A stretch of DNA of 64,000 nucleotides from Chondrosia reniformis (GCA_947172415.1 OX359194.1:744001-808000), one strand, 5' to 3'; positions 35,740 through 49,435 are shown, counted from the first letter of the stretch. Notes: generated by a model not told the origin, from the letters alone. Numbers and translations are program-made.

Positions 35740-37606
35740 CTATTTAAAATTAGAATAAGTATTAAAGGAATCAAGATAGGCTTGAAGCATCTCAAAGCAT
35801 AACCTGTACTGCTCCTGCATAAAATAGGGATGTAAAGAAAAGGTGTTTTTCATACGTACTTAACCAAAAATATTAGAAATAGTTTTTTAATCAGATGTGG
35901 TTTATTTTATACATATTGATTGATATTGCGTGTGTATAGTTACTCACTACAGTGGAGACCATGTTGGGTCTCTGAACCCTAATTGACTTGACAGTCTGAA
36001 GTATGTCAACATCTGCTTCTAACTTGACTCTCTCAGTCTCAGCCATGACAGTAAGGAACACACCAGTACGACCCATACCATCACTGAAAATATAAAAAAT
36101 GAAAGTTTACTGTTTTCTGCCAATTAACATTTCACAGTTTAACAATAAGCATTTATTTGACTCACTCGCACATGACAATGACAGGTTTTTCAGATCCACA
36201 CTTCTTCTTCTCTACATCTGCAATCATCCTCATTAATGGAGTTATCTGAACAGGACCATCAGCCTTCCAGTCACTTGAGTGAAACAAGGTCAACTCCAGA
36301 GGCTTAGAATCAGGCTTGAAAAAAAGGAATTGGTAGATGGGAATATTATATAAAGTTAACAAAGATTTAAAGCTAACTATCCATATAACATAATACCTGT
36401 GCAGTTGGAACATTTTCAAAATTAAATTCTCTGTATATATATATACGTTTTGTGTTATATATCATACGTATATTATATTATAATACCTTTCTCCTATCTG
36501 AAACATTTAGAGTGTAGGTGGTGTAACCTTGATTATTATCCGTAAACATCAGGTCTACTTTGAGAAAGCTGTACTCGCATGTTCGGATCTTTCCACTTGG
36601 CCAAAATTGAACACAGGTCTCCTTAGAAAAAAAATAGAGTCATAAAGAAAACAGGTTCCATCAAAAAATAAATACAAAAAATAATTCATAGAAAATACAG
36701 TATGTACTAGGGTTGATGATTGGGAGGGGATTAATTCAATTAATCTAGACAGACACATGCATACACAGTAATTAAAGTAATGCTTCTAATTCTGTGCTTA
36801 AGATCGTATTTGTAAGTAGCAGTGTAACTGGTATTTTGGATGGCCTGTAGAATAGCTACTACCTATTATTAGGCTATTGATTTTCATTTCCATGGTCTCG
36901 TTTAGCACTACAACCTCCACTAGTGTCTAAAAAAGCACGCATTACACAGTTAGCTCATTAGCTAATTTCTTAATTATGTAAATTACTCATTACCTGTTCA
37001 TTCTCCATAAAATCACACAGTAGTACAATCACAGAAGTATTGAACTGCCAGACCAGCTCCCAAAAGTCATCTCTAGTGTGCATCAGTGGAGACTGAGCAG
37101 CTATAAAAGCTTGTGGAGTGGAGTAGCTCTATATATAGAGTAAAGATATGTTCAGTGTAGGTACGTATGTTAGCGTGAATAGCTCTGAAAAGTCTTCATA
37201 TTAAGAGTAAGTTTAGCATACCTACCACACTTTGTGAGAGGGACCATAATATTATAAAGAGTAATAGACCCTCCCCCTATTATGTGGGAGGAGTTACTTA
37301 CATTGATAAATGAGGCATTGATATAATCATTTCCATTCTCGAACGTCCTTCCAGAAATATGAAGATGGTTAAGAGAATCTAAAGTGAAAATTGGTACATG
37401 TTAAACATAAAATATATACATTTCCAGTGAATAGAGTAATTTAAGTCACTGACTATATATGAAAAAAACACTTCGTCTAACAGAACATGTACCAATTTTA
37501 ACTCACAGGGGAACCTATCTTTGTACCTATTCTTCCAAGCAATTGCACTCTCCCGGGAAAGCTGTATATCTTCACTACCCACAGTTTTTGAGACACTTTT
37601 TAAAAT
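35740..37606 (-). other. Gene 4 phosphatase domain D2
   Basis: Exons at 37507-37606, 37302-37378, 36994-37128, 36487-36621, 36166-36314, 35948-36083 and 35740-35814. P-loop [11 protein letters not shown], acid loop [10 protein letters not shown]. The intron near 36930-36990 shares sequence with gene 5, supporting genes 4 and 5 as sisters here. Confidence 0.87.
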
Positions 37607-40600
37607 CTGTTAGATAGAAAACAAACACATTAACAGTATACAGAATAAGTGAATAATCACCAAAAGGTACCACACTGATGAGCCCAATGAGCTAGGGTTT
37701 AAAGGCTCTCTGTGTGCCACAAATAATGGATACAAGAGGTATTACAATGTATTGTATATATGTACTGATTGTTAATATAATAATATTATACGTATATGAG
37801 GCACAAGATTAGTACTTTCGTACATCAAATTCAAACTGAAATCCAGTTACTTCCTTGTCCTCTATGGTTGCTTCCAAGTCAGTGATCTTCCTTCTCAACT
37901 CATGGGCTGGTACAGCAGTCTCCCCACAGGTCAAGTAGTCATTGAGAGCATCATGGATAAACACATACTGGTCCTGTATTGAGACAAGAAAGCCATTAGA
38001 TCTCTCAGTGCAGGACGTACATACGTATATATAACAATGGTAATTACCTGATTTTGTACCATAAATGTTCTCCTAGTCCGACACTTTGTGACAAATTCAT
38101 AAATGTTCAGGGTATCCTCATCCTTCAATCTCTGTAACATTGCGTCTATAGTAATGTATGTACCGCTTCTACCAACTCCAGCACTAAGGAATTTATAATA
38201 CCATATATACACATTATTATATAATATTATTATCGGCTCTACCAACATAATTATGTATTTATTAGTTTTCTCATAAAAATCTGATTTTGTAAGAATTAGA
38301 CCACCTTTTATCAGCAGCCAAATATATGTGTTGCAAGGTTTCAGTAACATTAGAGTAGTATTGACTACTACTGTCTCATCTTTTGAAAGGATTATCTTTC
38401 GACTTTTAGGGCATCTAGTGAGGCAGTTTTGTTGTCTCTTCTTGGTTGTCACTTCTTGGTTGCCAGACTATTTAGAATGTCTTTAAGATGCTCTAAAAGT
38501 CAAAGATGATCCTTTCAAAAGATAAGTTCTACACAGTTAGAAGAAATTCTTATTCTATATATTACTACTTTCTCATTAATGTGATTGCTACAATGTATGT
38601 ATATATGGGTTCAGCTAACTTGCAGTGCACAATCAGAGGTGACTGACTGTTCTTGTATGCCTTTCTAACTTGCTTTATGAACCGGATCAAAGATGCAGGA
38701 TGTTGAGGTACTCCATGATCAGGCCATGCGCAATACATGTAATGTCTCATTACAAATGGTGTACCCTTTGCCACATACATCTATAAAGTATACATACGTA
38801 CGTAGAATTGATTTTAATCAAAACAACAGTTATCCTCTTGCACTTAGCTGAGTTCGAATACATTCAACAAAATGACATGTGTCACACTTTACTTACATTC
38901 TTAATTAACATTTCTCTGACTTCATAGTCAGCAAAGTATGAACACGACTTCACTTTGATGCAGAACCCTCTACCTGGTTCAAATACTTGCTCAACATCAT
39001 CTATCCAGTAGCGCTCACACTTTTTCTAAATACATATTAAATACAATGGTAGTTACAAGTGGAGGGTACAGAGGGAATTAAATTTAGTAATATCTTCTAA
39101 TTCTACTATACTTCTATACCTGCTTTGATGTTATTAGAACAAATGAAATGCTTGTATTACAAATACATATGTACGTACAATTATGAATATTCACGGCCAA
39201 TTCTATGCATAGATTAACCTTTCCCTTCTCCTGTGGTTGCGTCAACATGACAAGAACAGGAGGTCTGTGGTCCCATATCATCTGCCAGAAATCAGATATC
39301 GTATTTGGAATGGGACCTGTGGACAAGAGAAATATACAATATATTTACATATATCTATAGAGGGAGAAGTAAATGTGCATATCTGTACAGTACTTGTCAG
39401 TAGAGAAGCGGACTCAAATTGGACCAGGTCAAAAATAATTGAAACAAAATAGCTAGAGGCCTGGGGTATCTATTCAGACAAATACTGTATTATATGTATA
39501 TACGTACATGCAGACATAATGTGTAAAATTATCAGCCCTGAAGAGTTATATTTGTATAATCACACATGGGGCAGAAACTCACCCTGAGAAGCAATGTAGG
39601 CATTTGTCCTGTTGTAGCCCTACAAAATGTTGAAACCCATTGCGTATTATCAATGTATACCTACATGTATACTCAATTACATACAGATTGAATGTGTATT
39701 AAATATATATAATATGTACAAAGTCAAATATTGACCATATATATGTACATACACTCACATCAATGTAGGAAGCATTAATATAGTCACTTCCATTCTCATC
39801 AGGAACAGACAGCACTACTCTGGAATGGTCAACTGCATGGAATACAAGACTACAATCAAGACCCATCAGCTAGTGCTATACATATTGACCCTCCAATTAT
39901 TAACCTAATTATTAACAATTAGCTACCTATAGGACTGATAAATGCAAGTGATTCATCACAGCCAGAATAACAAAATGGATAGCACTAAGGTAGCTTTCTA
40001 TTATATAGTGCAATAGTACACATGCCATTATAAGTGTATACAGTACAATATTATGCGTATATACTGACAAGTGTCTTACATACATGTGTGTATGTTGATG
40101 TATCTGTTTTTCTGTTTGTTAGCTTTAGCAATACTATCTACTCCTTTTTGATCATTCTCTATAGTCTGGAAGGACGGAATAGATATATATATATATATAT
40201 ACAAAAAAATATATAAATATACTTCTGACAAGTTTGCATACATATAATATATACAAGTTACTTTAAGACAAATAAGTGGTATACAGACATCATTACATTA
40301 TATTCCCTTTCAAAACCACTGTTTTTATCCATTCTCATTTCTCTGACATGATTTGCCAATTGGGACTTGGACACAACTTTAGACAGATTTGCATACACTG
40401 CAGAAAGGGAATGTTCTACCTTAATTTAAAATTGGATTATATTGTAAGTTAAATTTAAACATATAAATTAAAAGGAATTCCAATATGATGCAAAAATTTC
40501 AAATAACGTGTAAATATGTATATACTCCATGCAAAATAAATTTCCTTCAAACTTAATTTGGCATCTTCAAATATTGCAATTTAAACATGTATATACGTAT

Positions 40601-43600
40601 GTACTTGGCTCCTCCACGACTACATTTCCGATGTCAATGTCACTCTGAATGTCTTCTTTTGTACATAACTCGTCAAACTCAGTCAGGTTACTTGCCGGTG
40701 TTGCTTGACACATCTGTGGATTAGATGATGTAGTCTCAGGAGATGCTTCCTTTTGAATTGAAACAAATTGGTCACATTTCTTGTATTTTTGTCGTAGTCT
40801 ATTTACAAAATAACAGTACTAATTCAAAAACAATTTTTTGACTCACTAATGATAGGATACTGGCATACAGATCATTAAATTGTTATATAGACATACTGAT
40901 TTAGTGTATATATTTGTAATACGTATATACAACGTAGTTGTTCAGATGAAGTCCAAAAAAGGGTAAAATGTATTGAATTAATTGCAGTGAAATGTAAGAT
41001 GTGTGTTAAACAATTAATTATATATCTATAAAGAAACTATCTATATAATTATATACTTTTATATTTTTTTTCACATACGTATATATATACTTGTTAATAA
41101 TAATAATAATTATATACCTTATAAAAATCACAAGGATAGCCGTAATCACTGATATCTCTATTCCCATTATTATGATGACCACTACAAATGCTATAATGGT
41201 CACCAGATCAGGTTCAGTTGCGGTTGCTTCATTATAATTCACTAGTAATACTGAATTAATGAAACACAGGCTGTAAATAACATTAATAATAACATACAGT
41301 ACATTATGTATACGTAGTTTTGATATAAATACGCAAGTATGAACTTATAATTATACATTACATTAGTGTATACAGTACCCTCAACTTTTCTATTTACCTG
41401 ATCCACTGACTGGACCTATTAAATTCCCACCATCAGTAGCAACTCCAATAGCTAGCATGTAAGTCTGAGATGAGTCCAATCCATCAATCACTACACTTGA
41501 TTCTGTAGTACTAGCTATTGGTTCTATTTCTCTCTTAACAGGTCCACTACTATCATTGAGGTATATATAGTACACTGGAAATCCTCTTGCTTCACGTAGA
41601 GTTAGTGGTTCCCAACTGATAGTGAGTGAGTTACCACTCCATACAGTCTTGATTGTAGAAGCATTGACTGATCTGATAGGAGCTATCAAGTAAAAAACAT
41701 ATACAATTTATCCCATCTACATTCCATACCATGTATTATATATATATATTCACCATCAAGTTAGGATGACAGAAGTATCTGATGTCAATATTATTGAAAG
41801 TAAGTGGAGGTCCACTTGGAACTATCAAGAAGTTGACATAAGTAAAATACATATGTATAACAATAAATATGTAACTCATGATCAGAGGTTAGGACTACGT
41901 ATACGTATATAGCCAAAAGATGCATGAGGCAGCTCTAGAGTAATTATTTTTCAGCGAAGGTCCGAGGCAATGGGCTATAACTGCTATCTATCCCATTGCC
42001 ACAGTATTCAAGGACAGCCCGGGATCGAAATGGCTAGCTAAAAAGGCAAAGTATTTCGTGAAATTTGCTTACTAAAGAAATCGTTGGTAACTATAAGAAA
42101 ACGTATGTATATTTATGTGAAGTGATAGGGTTTATTTGTCGCGATCATGATGATATATGAGCAACAGCAATATTAAGTCTTTGGAATAGAGTCAAGTTAG
42201 GATGACAGAGGTTTCTGATGTCAACATTAAATTGAAATTAAGTGGAAAACCACTAGGAACTACATTAAATTTTACAAATTGAAAATATAAATATGTATGT
42301 GAATGTATATTAGACTTTTCATGTAAAGAAGAGCATAGGACAAATAATGTACGAATATGTATTAAATATATGTATAGTGTATATAGAGAGAGGTTATTTG
42401 CACATAAAAAGCAACTTGTTTAAATATAACTGACTTAGTATACATAGAAACATACAACAAATAGCCACTCACCTGCTGAAGGCATTCTTATAGTGTCCAT
42501 GTTAGAATCACAAGAATCTTCTCCATTTGAAGATGTACATTCAACAGTGTAATTAACATAAGGACTTAAACCATTCACTGTATACTGTAACACTGTACCA
42601 TTTACAGTCTTTGGAGACAGACCACTCACAGTTGTAGATATAGTACACTTGTAAGTAAGAGAAGATGATTTATCTGGTGCAGTGAGTGTGATGATGAGTT
42701 GTGTTGAGGAACTGGCTGACAGTGAAGCTATTGAAGGAGCTTGAGAATAATAAGATAAATTAGTTAATTAGTTCCAATCTACTACAAAATAAATGCATTG
42801 TACATATTTATTCCCCCACAGGCATGGAGGAAGAAACACAAGCACATGCATGTACTAAGTATTTACATAAAATTCACCACTGAATGTAGTTATTCCAATC
42901 ACTTCACTCCATTCTCCATTTCCAACATCAGACACAGCTCTCACTCTCACTGTTTTTATTCTCCTTAACCATTAATTCAGACCCTTAATTTATACATACA
43001 CGTATGTATATGATAATAAATAATAACTACATAAGTTACGAGGAAGAATACTCTAGGAGATACTAGACTGTAAATCAATGACCCATAAACATTGAAAATG
43101 ACAAGTCAGGTATATAAATACAGAGCTGAGTTGGAAATTTATACTTTAAGTATATAGTTACAATCTTAATAGTGCACTGTTTGTAACAAAAGTTGATCAC
43201 ACAGATGTCTTAGAACTGCCAGGTACATATGAAAATTAGTAGGTACTAATTAAGTTTCATAGGTAAATAGGTAATTTGATTATTGCAACTATTTCTGGAA
43301 ATATGTATCCAAATATTGCATTTGGCCTCATTTGGCCTCTCTTGTATGTATGGGGTAACAAATACATAATACGTACATTTGTCTAGGATATTACCTTTAT
43401 AAAGTATTATGAAATACCTTGTGGTCTAGTTCTTCCTGTTCCAGTCACTTCTCCTCCATCTCCCAGTTCATTGAAAGCTACTACTCTCACTGTGTACTGT
43501 GTGTTAGCTGGTAGACCATTCCTTGTAGTAGTAGTAGTAGTAGTTGTCATTGAATGTATTAATGTACCATTTCTATACACTTTATACTTGACTGGTAGTC

Positions 43601-46600
43601 CTCCAGTGTTAGATGGTGCTGTCCAAGTAACCATCAGTTGGTCACATGATCCAGATGGAGGAGATATCACGAGGTTAGTGGGAGGACCTGGAATTTGATA
43701 ATTATAAAATATAAGAGACTCATAATATATCAGCATTTACTAAGCATTTACATAAATTCCTACAATCTATATGTTTCACAATATTGTATAAACACTAATT
43801 ATTGTTATGTACAGGCATGGATAGGTAGCTATAGAGACATAGATATGACATATTTATAGAGAAATATTAGAGAAAGAAAGCTGAAATTATAAAATTTATG
43901 GGAAACTTTTTCACTTCTAAATCACGAAAAAATAGGGGAACTTTAAGAATCTAAAGCAGATCTTAAAGCATCAATATCATCATCATTGAACTCTGGATGA
44001 CACACCAGCTGTCTATGGCTCAATTCTCTTTTTAAGTGGCTAGGGGGAGACTCTGGTTCCCATCAAGCAAACTTTGGTTAGCTCATTGTGCTCTTCAGGG
44101 GACATGAGTGGGTTAATATCCAGAGTTTAGTGATATGATGACACTTAAAATGATTTAAAAGATGATGATAACGATGATTTTAATTCATAATACATATATA
44201 ATTTATACACAAGTTGCAAGTTATAACTTTTTGAATCACAAGATACTTTCCTAACCTGGATTTGGCATTCTCATACTGTAATTTCCTTGAACTCCAGCAC
44301 CAAGGATTTCAGCTGCTACCCAAACATAGTAGGTGGTACCTGATTGAAGTCCAGTCAGTGTAGTTGATGTAGCTGTAATTCCTGATCTCTTCATAGCATC
44401 AGATGGTGGATCTGTTGCAGTACCACTATCAGTTGAATATCTAACTACATAGCCTATAGCAGTTCCAGTTACTGCAGTCCATGAAACAGTCAAGGATGTT
44501 CCACTTTGAGTTAACATGATACCTTGTACTTGAGATGGTGGAAATATTTCAGGTACAGGAGGTGGAGTTTCTGTGTAAATGGTGATAATAATGATCATTT
44601 ACACTTTGCCTGCCTTATATGGGCATAAATAACAGCAGAATAGGTACAAACAAATTACAATTACAGTTTCTGAATATCTTTACATATATAATATTATTGT
44701 ACGTACCTAAGACAACTGGATATAATGTAGATATAGAGCTACTAAGATCCATTACACAGCTGTATGTTGTAGCATGAATTGGTTTGAATGATGAGATAAG
44801 TAGTTTCCTATCATGTCCTGATTTAGTAGAAATCTCTCCTTCAGTTGGTGTAACTCGGCTCCTAGGATCACCAGTGAACCAATCCTTCAATACATTAGTC
44901 CTTTGACATTCCAACTTTACAGGTTGACTGAGGGTAGGTGTTATAGTGATAGTAGTAATTGGATCATCAGTCCTTCCAACTGTTAAGGTGTTGGTTGCTG
45001 ATGGATTAACTATAGAATTTGAATTAATTATATATAGTGTATAATACAGTACAACATTAAATACGTAACATAATATATATATACATATATACTCAGTTGT
45101 TATGATGAGGTTTAACAGTCGATTGATTTTAAATCTTTACTCAGTTGCTAATATCAGTGTGGGTAACTCACCGATTGCAAGTACCACAGGATAGGTTGTC
45201 TTTGTCTGAGTATCACCACTTGAAGATACCAAACAAGTGTATGTTCCAGCATGACTTGTAGTGAATGAAGAGAAAGCCAATATCCTAGTAGGTCCACCAG
45301 TTGTACTTATTTCATTTGTAGTGGGTGCTACTTCACTTCCTGTAGTGTACCATTGTTTAGACCTTGTACCATTATCACACTGCAGCTCTACTGATTGATT
45401 AATGGTAGGTGTTACAGTGATGGTAGCAGTTTCATTAGGAGGATTCCCAACTCTAATAGTAGTTGCTTCAGATCTATTATCCTGCACTATAATAAAATAT
45501 GGAAATATCTGACTGTTTTTAGTTATTGATTGAGATACATATGACACCTACAGTAAAACCTTATTAACTGCTTATTTCAATCCATTTTTTAATTTACTAT
45601 ATTTCCTGGTTTTTAACTAAAATCTTTGCCTTGCTAAAAATGTAGTTGTCAACCTTTCAGACATCAGCACTTAATAATATGTTAAAGTTGAACAGGGGCC
45701 CAGGCAGCATTAGTTATATGTAGATATACGTACATCAGAAGAGCAGGAGTCATTCAAAATGTGTCAGCATACTTGCAAACCACAAATAAGCATGTTTATG
45801 TAAATATATAATTGTTTGTCAATGACCTATGAGTAGGTAATTAGATTAGCTAGAAGCCATGGTAAAGGTACAGGGCTTCCCAGTGAGTGTCAACTGGATT
45901 TATATCACACAATTGCATGTGTATGATAAATATTCTTTTTATTCTATACTGAGTACTAACAGGATATACAATAAAATCTCAGTCACTTGAGTATTACAGT
46001 CAGCTACTATATAGGTTTGTGGTCAACTTAATCTAATGGGTTACTCCTTGCTATTGACTATGTACATCATACATATCTTAAAGCTTCCCTTAAAAATAAT
46101 ATTGTGTACTAGAAGTATAATCCTATATATATATAGATGTTTGAGATTATAATACATCTGTAGTCACTAAGATTGGCATGTACGTGTATACATGTATATA
46201 AGTACAGTATATATAATATATAATTACTGACAATTACACCATGTATGTACGTATGTAGGTTGTATAGAAATTGTAGACATGGATTGTGTTGGATATAATA
46301 TTATCCTCCTACCATTTGGGCAGAAGCTTCCCCAAAAAACTTAGACTAAGTGCACATGTGATGAATCTGCCTAAACTATATAGCCATTTCACTTAATAAA
46401 ATAGTAATAATTACGTAAGTAATAAAGAATCCTCAATTGTTGACAAGTATCAAATGAATGTACACTTTCACAGGAAATATATAGATATAACAGCAAATGC
46501 AACAACATACGATATATTGCTTGGCAATTAAATATAATGCTCTCTTCATTAGACTAACCAAAGCTTACTGCAACCAAAAGACAGAGCAGAAGACGATTGC

Positions 46601-46634
46601 AACTGTCATAAAGAGCCAAAGAGAGAAAGCCCAT
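35740..46634 (-). CDS. RPTP gene 4: receptor tyrosine phosphatase, 2 Ig + 4 FN3
   Basis: Complete gene. The exons sum to 1308 codons including the stop (1307 residues). Order: signal peptide, two Ig, four FN3, TM, juxtamembrane, D1, D2. The start is the ATG at 46634 (MGFLSLALYDSCNRLLLCLL), chosen because it leads to a phase-1 GTTAGT donor like the other first exons; the stop is at 35740-35742. D1 has WPDHGVP, and its P-loop reads HCNAGVGRSG with Asn where the others have Ser. This position often varies, so activity is still likely. The D2 loops are degenerate. The last FN3 belongs to a different type from genes 1-3 and matches gene 5. Three decayed FN3 relics lie in its introns, so the ectodomain was once longer. 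Confidence 0.9.
37824..39832 (-). other. Gene 4 phosphatase domain D1
   Basis: Exons at 39759-39832, 39583-39619 (microexon), 39219-39316, 38897-39025, 38620-38780, 38048-38183 and 37824-37973. Motifs: [59 protein letters not shown] and QYVFIHDAL. Confidence 0.89.
40084..41241 (-). other. Gene 4 TM and juxtamembrane exons
   Basis: Exons at 41118-41241 (TM, TIIAFVVVIIIMGIEISVI), 40605-40798, 40297-40397 and 40084-40165, with the usual 1-2, 2-1, 1-0, 0-1 phases. The DIQ core of the juxtamembrane motif is kept, but TWTE is not. Confidence 0.83.
41760..41821 (-). pseudogene. FN3 exon relic in gene 4 (third)
   Basis: Minus strand reads VPSGPPLTFNNIDI and then decays. It is related to the relic at 42192-42259, so the two are tandem remnants. 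Confidence 0.6.
42192..42259 (-). pseudogene. FN3 exon relic in gene 4 (second)
   Basis: Minus strand reads VPSGFPLNFN, then SETSVILT and a stop. It is the first third of an FN3 exon of the PSGPPLNLR type, preceded by a plausible acceptor. Confidence 0.6.
42880..42951 (-). pseudogene. FN3 exon relic in gene 4
   Basis: Nearly identical to the end of the intact gene 5 FN3 exon at 59746-60036 (the segment encoding [15 protein letters not shown]) but without the rest of the exon. A second copy of the same relic is at 58578-58648. Confidence 0.65.
44707..45486 (-). other. Gene 4 Ig exons (two domains)
   Basis: Exons at 45172-45486 and 44707-45009, phase 1-1, with Ig Cys/Trp/Cys signatures. The first is almost identical to the first Ig exon of gene 3. 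Confidence 0.87.
45487..46558. other. Gene 4 first intron
   Basis: The left half (to about 46005) is nearly identical to gene 3 intron 1 (32173-32690). The right half is AT-rich unique sequence with no exon or element that I recognise. Confidence 0.6.
46559..46634 (-). other. Gene 4 first exon: signal peptide
   Basis: A 76-nt exon, ATG at 46634, donor GTTAGT in phase 1. It encodes MGFLSLALYDSCNRLLLCLL and a few more hydrophobic residues. It lacks the MKY start of genes 1-3. An earlier GTAAGC would break the common phase, so I prefer the later donor. Confidence 0.65.
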
Positions 46635-47073
46635 ATTCCCAATAAACTGATCATGAGAGAGTATTAGTATATTTTAAGTACTAAGTGTATTAGTGTGTCC
46701 ATAGTATTGTGTGGTTACGTCCATTAAAATACCTTTTAGCTTTTAGGGTCATGCAACACTTTGTGTATATACGTGTATGTATATACGTTTAATAGAATAA
46801 TTAATTAAGAATATACATGTGTATAGGACATAAGTATTGAAATTACCAATGCATTATAGCCATTCCAAATTGAATAACCAATTGATATATCAAATAACAA
46901 AATTATACATATGCCAAAAAATGGCTTGAAAGAGAGTTCACACAGTAAATATATAACACAAGTTTTATGTTGTTTGTTAAAGCCTACAAACCACAAAAGT
47001 AAAGTACAGATTTATCTAGAAGGCTTTAAACAACAATATTAATCAAACAGCCCAGAAGGGGCATTTTAGAAAG
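46635..47073. other. Intergenic region between genes 4 and 5
   Basis: Only 440 bp separate the gene 4 start from the gene 5 stop, so the gene 4 promoter must lie here, overlap the gene 5 3' end, or lie within the gene. No element is recognised. Confidence 0.5.
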
Positions 47074-49435
47074 CTACACAACTTTAAAATTTGCATAAGT
47101 ATCAAAGGAGTCAAGGTAGGCTTGAAGCATCTCATAGCATAACTTGTACTGCTCCTACATTGAAAGGAGAGCCAATGTAAATTGACAGTTTTTGTTTTGA
47201 TGGAAAGAGAAAAAAATTCTTTGCAATAATTAATCAGAATATACTGATAATGTCTCCTTGTTATGTATATTGTGGCTATAAACTCACCACAGTGGAGACC
47301 ATGTTTGGTCTTTGAACTCTCATGGATTTGACAGTCTGAAATATGTCAACTTCTCCTTCAATTTTGACTCTCTCAATCTCAGACATAGCAGTAATGAAGA
47401 CACCAGTACGACCCATACCATCACTAGAATAATAGATTAATAACAATGCTTCAATTAGTTGAAAAAGTACAATTTCACAAATTGGCTCGTAAAAGTCTAA
47501 ATTTACCATTTTGTGTATGTATTTCGCTAATTATGCAGAACTCACTCGCACATGGCAATGACAGGTTTCTCAGATCCACACTGTTTCTTCTCTACGTCTC
47601 CCATCATCTTCATTAATGGAGTTATCTGAACAGCACCGTCAGCCCTCCAGTCACTTGAGTGAAACAAGGTCAACTCCAGAGGCTTAGTTTCAGGCTTGAA
47701 AACAAGGAATTGGAAAGAAATATAAAAGATCACAAATAATAAAACAAACAGGTACAACTCCAAAAATTGTGTTATTAGCTCCTCTGTCAATACCTTTCTC
47801 TTGTCTGAAACATTTAGAGTGTAGGTAGTGTAACCTTGATTATCTTCAGTATACATCAGGTCTACTTTGAGAAAGCTGTACTCGGCTGTCCTAATCTTTC
47901 CACTTGGCCAAAATTGTACACAAGTTTCCTTAGAGAAAAAGATGAAAGGTGAGAGTGGAAAAGAAATGTTAACCATGAATGCTCCATAAAGGGTATTTAG
48001 AAGAAGGTATGTACATAATGAATTAAAATGTTCACTGAGTAGAAGAACACCATATTTGGACATTTCAAGGCATAAGGACAGGAAAAGGGTAAATATGAAT
48101 TATTCATAATTTATTGCTTGTGACACTTGGTCGAGTAACTGGTATATCGTTTGGCACATAACTACTAGGTTAACATTAAATTGGAGTCCCAGAAATACAG
48201 TCAAAAAAATAGAAAAAACAGGGCTGCATGCAGAACTTGGGACCACAGGGGGTAAAATGAAATTTTTCAAAATTTAGGGGTCAATGGTATGAGGGTGTCG
48301 AAGTAATTTAGGGGTTCCCAAAAGTCTAGGAAAAACAGCCCTGGAAAAACAGTAGTGTTAAAGACAATTTACAGGTAAGGAAGTTATGTAAATACAGCAA
48401 ATGGATGGGTTACCATTAAATGCAATTAGATGCTCCAGAAGATCTGTGTGTATCCCAATGTGGTCTACTTAACAACAGCTTACTACAAGCTCCACCCATT
48501 TGTCTAAAAGCACGCATTACACAGCTAGCTCATTAGCTAATTACGTAATAATGTAAACTACTCATTACCCGCTTGTTCTCCTTAAAATCACACAGCAGCA
48601 CAATCACAGAAGTCTTGAACTGCCAGACCAGCTCCCATAAGTCATCTCTAGTGTGCATCAGTGGAGACTGAGCAGCTATAAAGGCTCGTGCACTGGAGTA
48701 ACTCTATAGAGAATCAAAAAATGGTTTGTATTTGTTATATTTTAGCAATTGGTTATATAATATTATTATAATGGGAGGAGTCAAGTTGATGAGTGGTTGA
48801 TAAACCAATTAGTTAGATGATAAACATAGCCTTCCCACCCTATATTATGTGGGAGGGGTCACCTTATCTAGACAGCAACAAACAAATGCCAACTTACATT
48901 GACGAATGAGGCATTCACATAGTCATTTCCATTTTCTGCTGACCTTCCAGAAATGTGAAGATGGTTCAAGGAATCTGAAGAGAAATGAACATGTGTTAAA
49001 GAAATGCCGATAGGAGAAAGTAAGTCCCTATATTTGTTTATATATAAGTTCTTATATGTTCAGGTGAGTTAGTGTAGTTGTGTGTTAAATAAAGAAATTG
49101 GGATTGCATATATACATGCTGTACATAAGGTAGTTGATAATTTGCTAAGCATTAGCACAGATAGCTATAACAGATTTGGATGTTTTGATTTGGAGGTCGC
49201 TGAGAGGACCAAAAATGTCCAAATCTGTAACAACAATCTGTTGGTAATGTTCACCAATCACTGACTACCATACAAATACTCCTTCATGCCTACATATCAT
49301 GATATGGACATAAAAGATAAATACTCTCCACTCACAGGGGAACTTATCTTGGTATCTGTTCTTCCTGGCTACTGGACTCTTCATGGAATACTGTGAATCT
49401 TCTTTGCATACGCTCTTTGATACACTGTTTAAGGT
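47074..49435 (-). other. Gene 5 phosphatase domain D2
   Basis: Exons at 49336-49435, 48898-48974, 48569-48703, 47794-47928, 47546-47694, 47288-47423 and 47074-47154. P-loop [11 protein letters not shown], acid loop [10 protein letters not shown]. It ends in [18 protein letters not shown] and a short tail. Confidence 0.87.

Larger units (their letters stand above)
41398..44570 (-). other. Gene 4 FN3 exons (four domains)
   Basis: Exons at 44256-44570, 43418-43687, 42473-42739 and 41398-41682, all phase 1-1. In the second, the usual acceptor is lost (TATCAAAT replaces the AG) and a CCAG six bases further in restores phase. The fourth ([18 protein letters not shown]) is of the type next to the membrane in gene 5. 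Confidence 0.85.

Noticed and set aside
37664-37718. Hammerhead-like CTGATGAG with partly complementary flanks (GGTACCACA / TGTGTGCC)
   Set aside because: The GAAA strand of the core and the GUH cleavage site are missing, so it does not meet the motif. At best it is a decayed copy.
41969-42001. Short hairpin (GGCAATGGG / CCCATTGCC) with a nearby GGGATCGAAA resembling a tRNA B box
   Set aside because: No A box, acceptor stem or other tRNA feature; too short to call an RNA gene or SINE.
43471-43698. Plus-strand open frames opposite FN3 exons (also 3157-3387 and 59220-59483)
   Set aside because: All lie antisense to the same FN3 exon type and arise from its Thr-rich codons; they recur only because the exon recurs.
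48220-48356. Inverted CAGGGCTG / CAGCCCTG ends about 125 bp apart
   Set aside because: Eight-base arms without target-site duplication are too weak to call an element.
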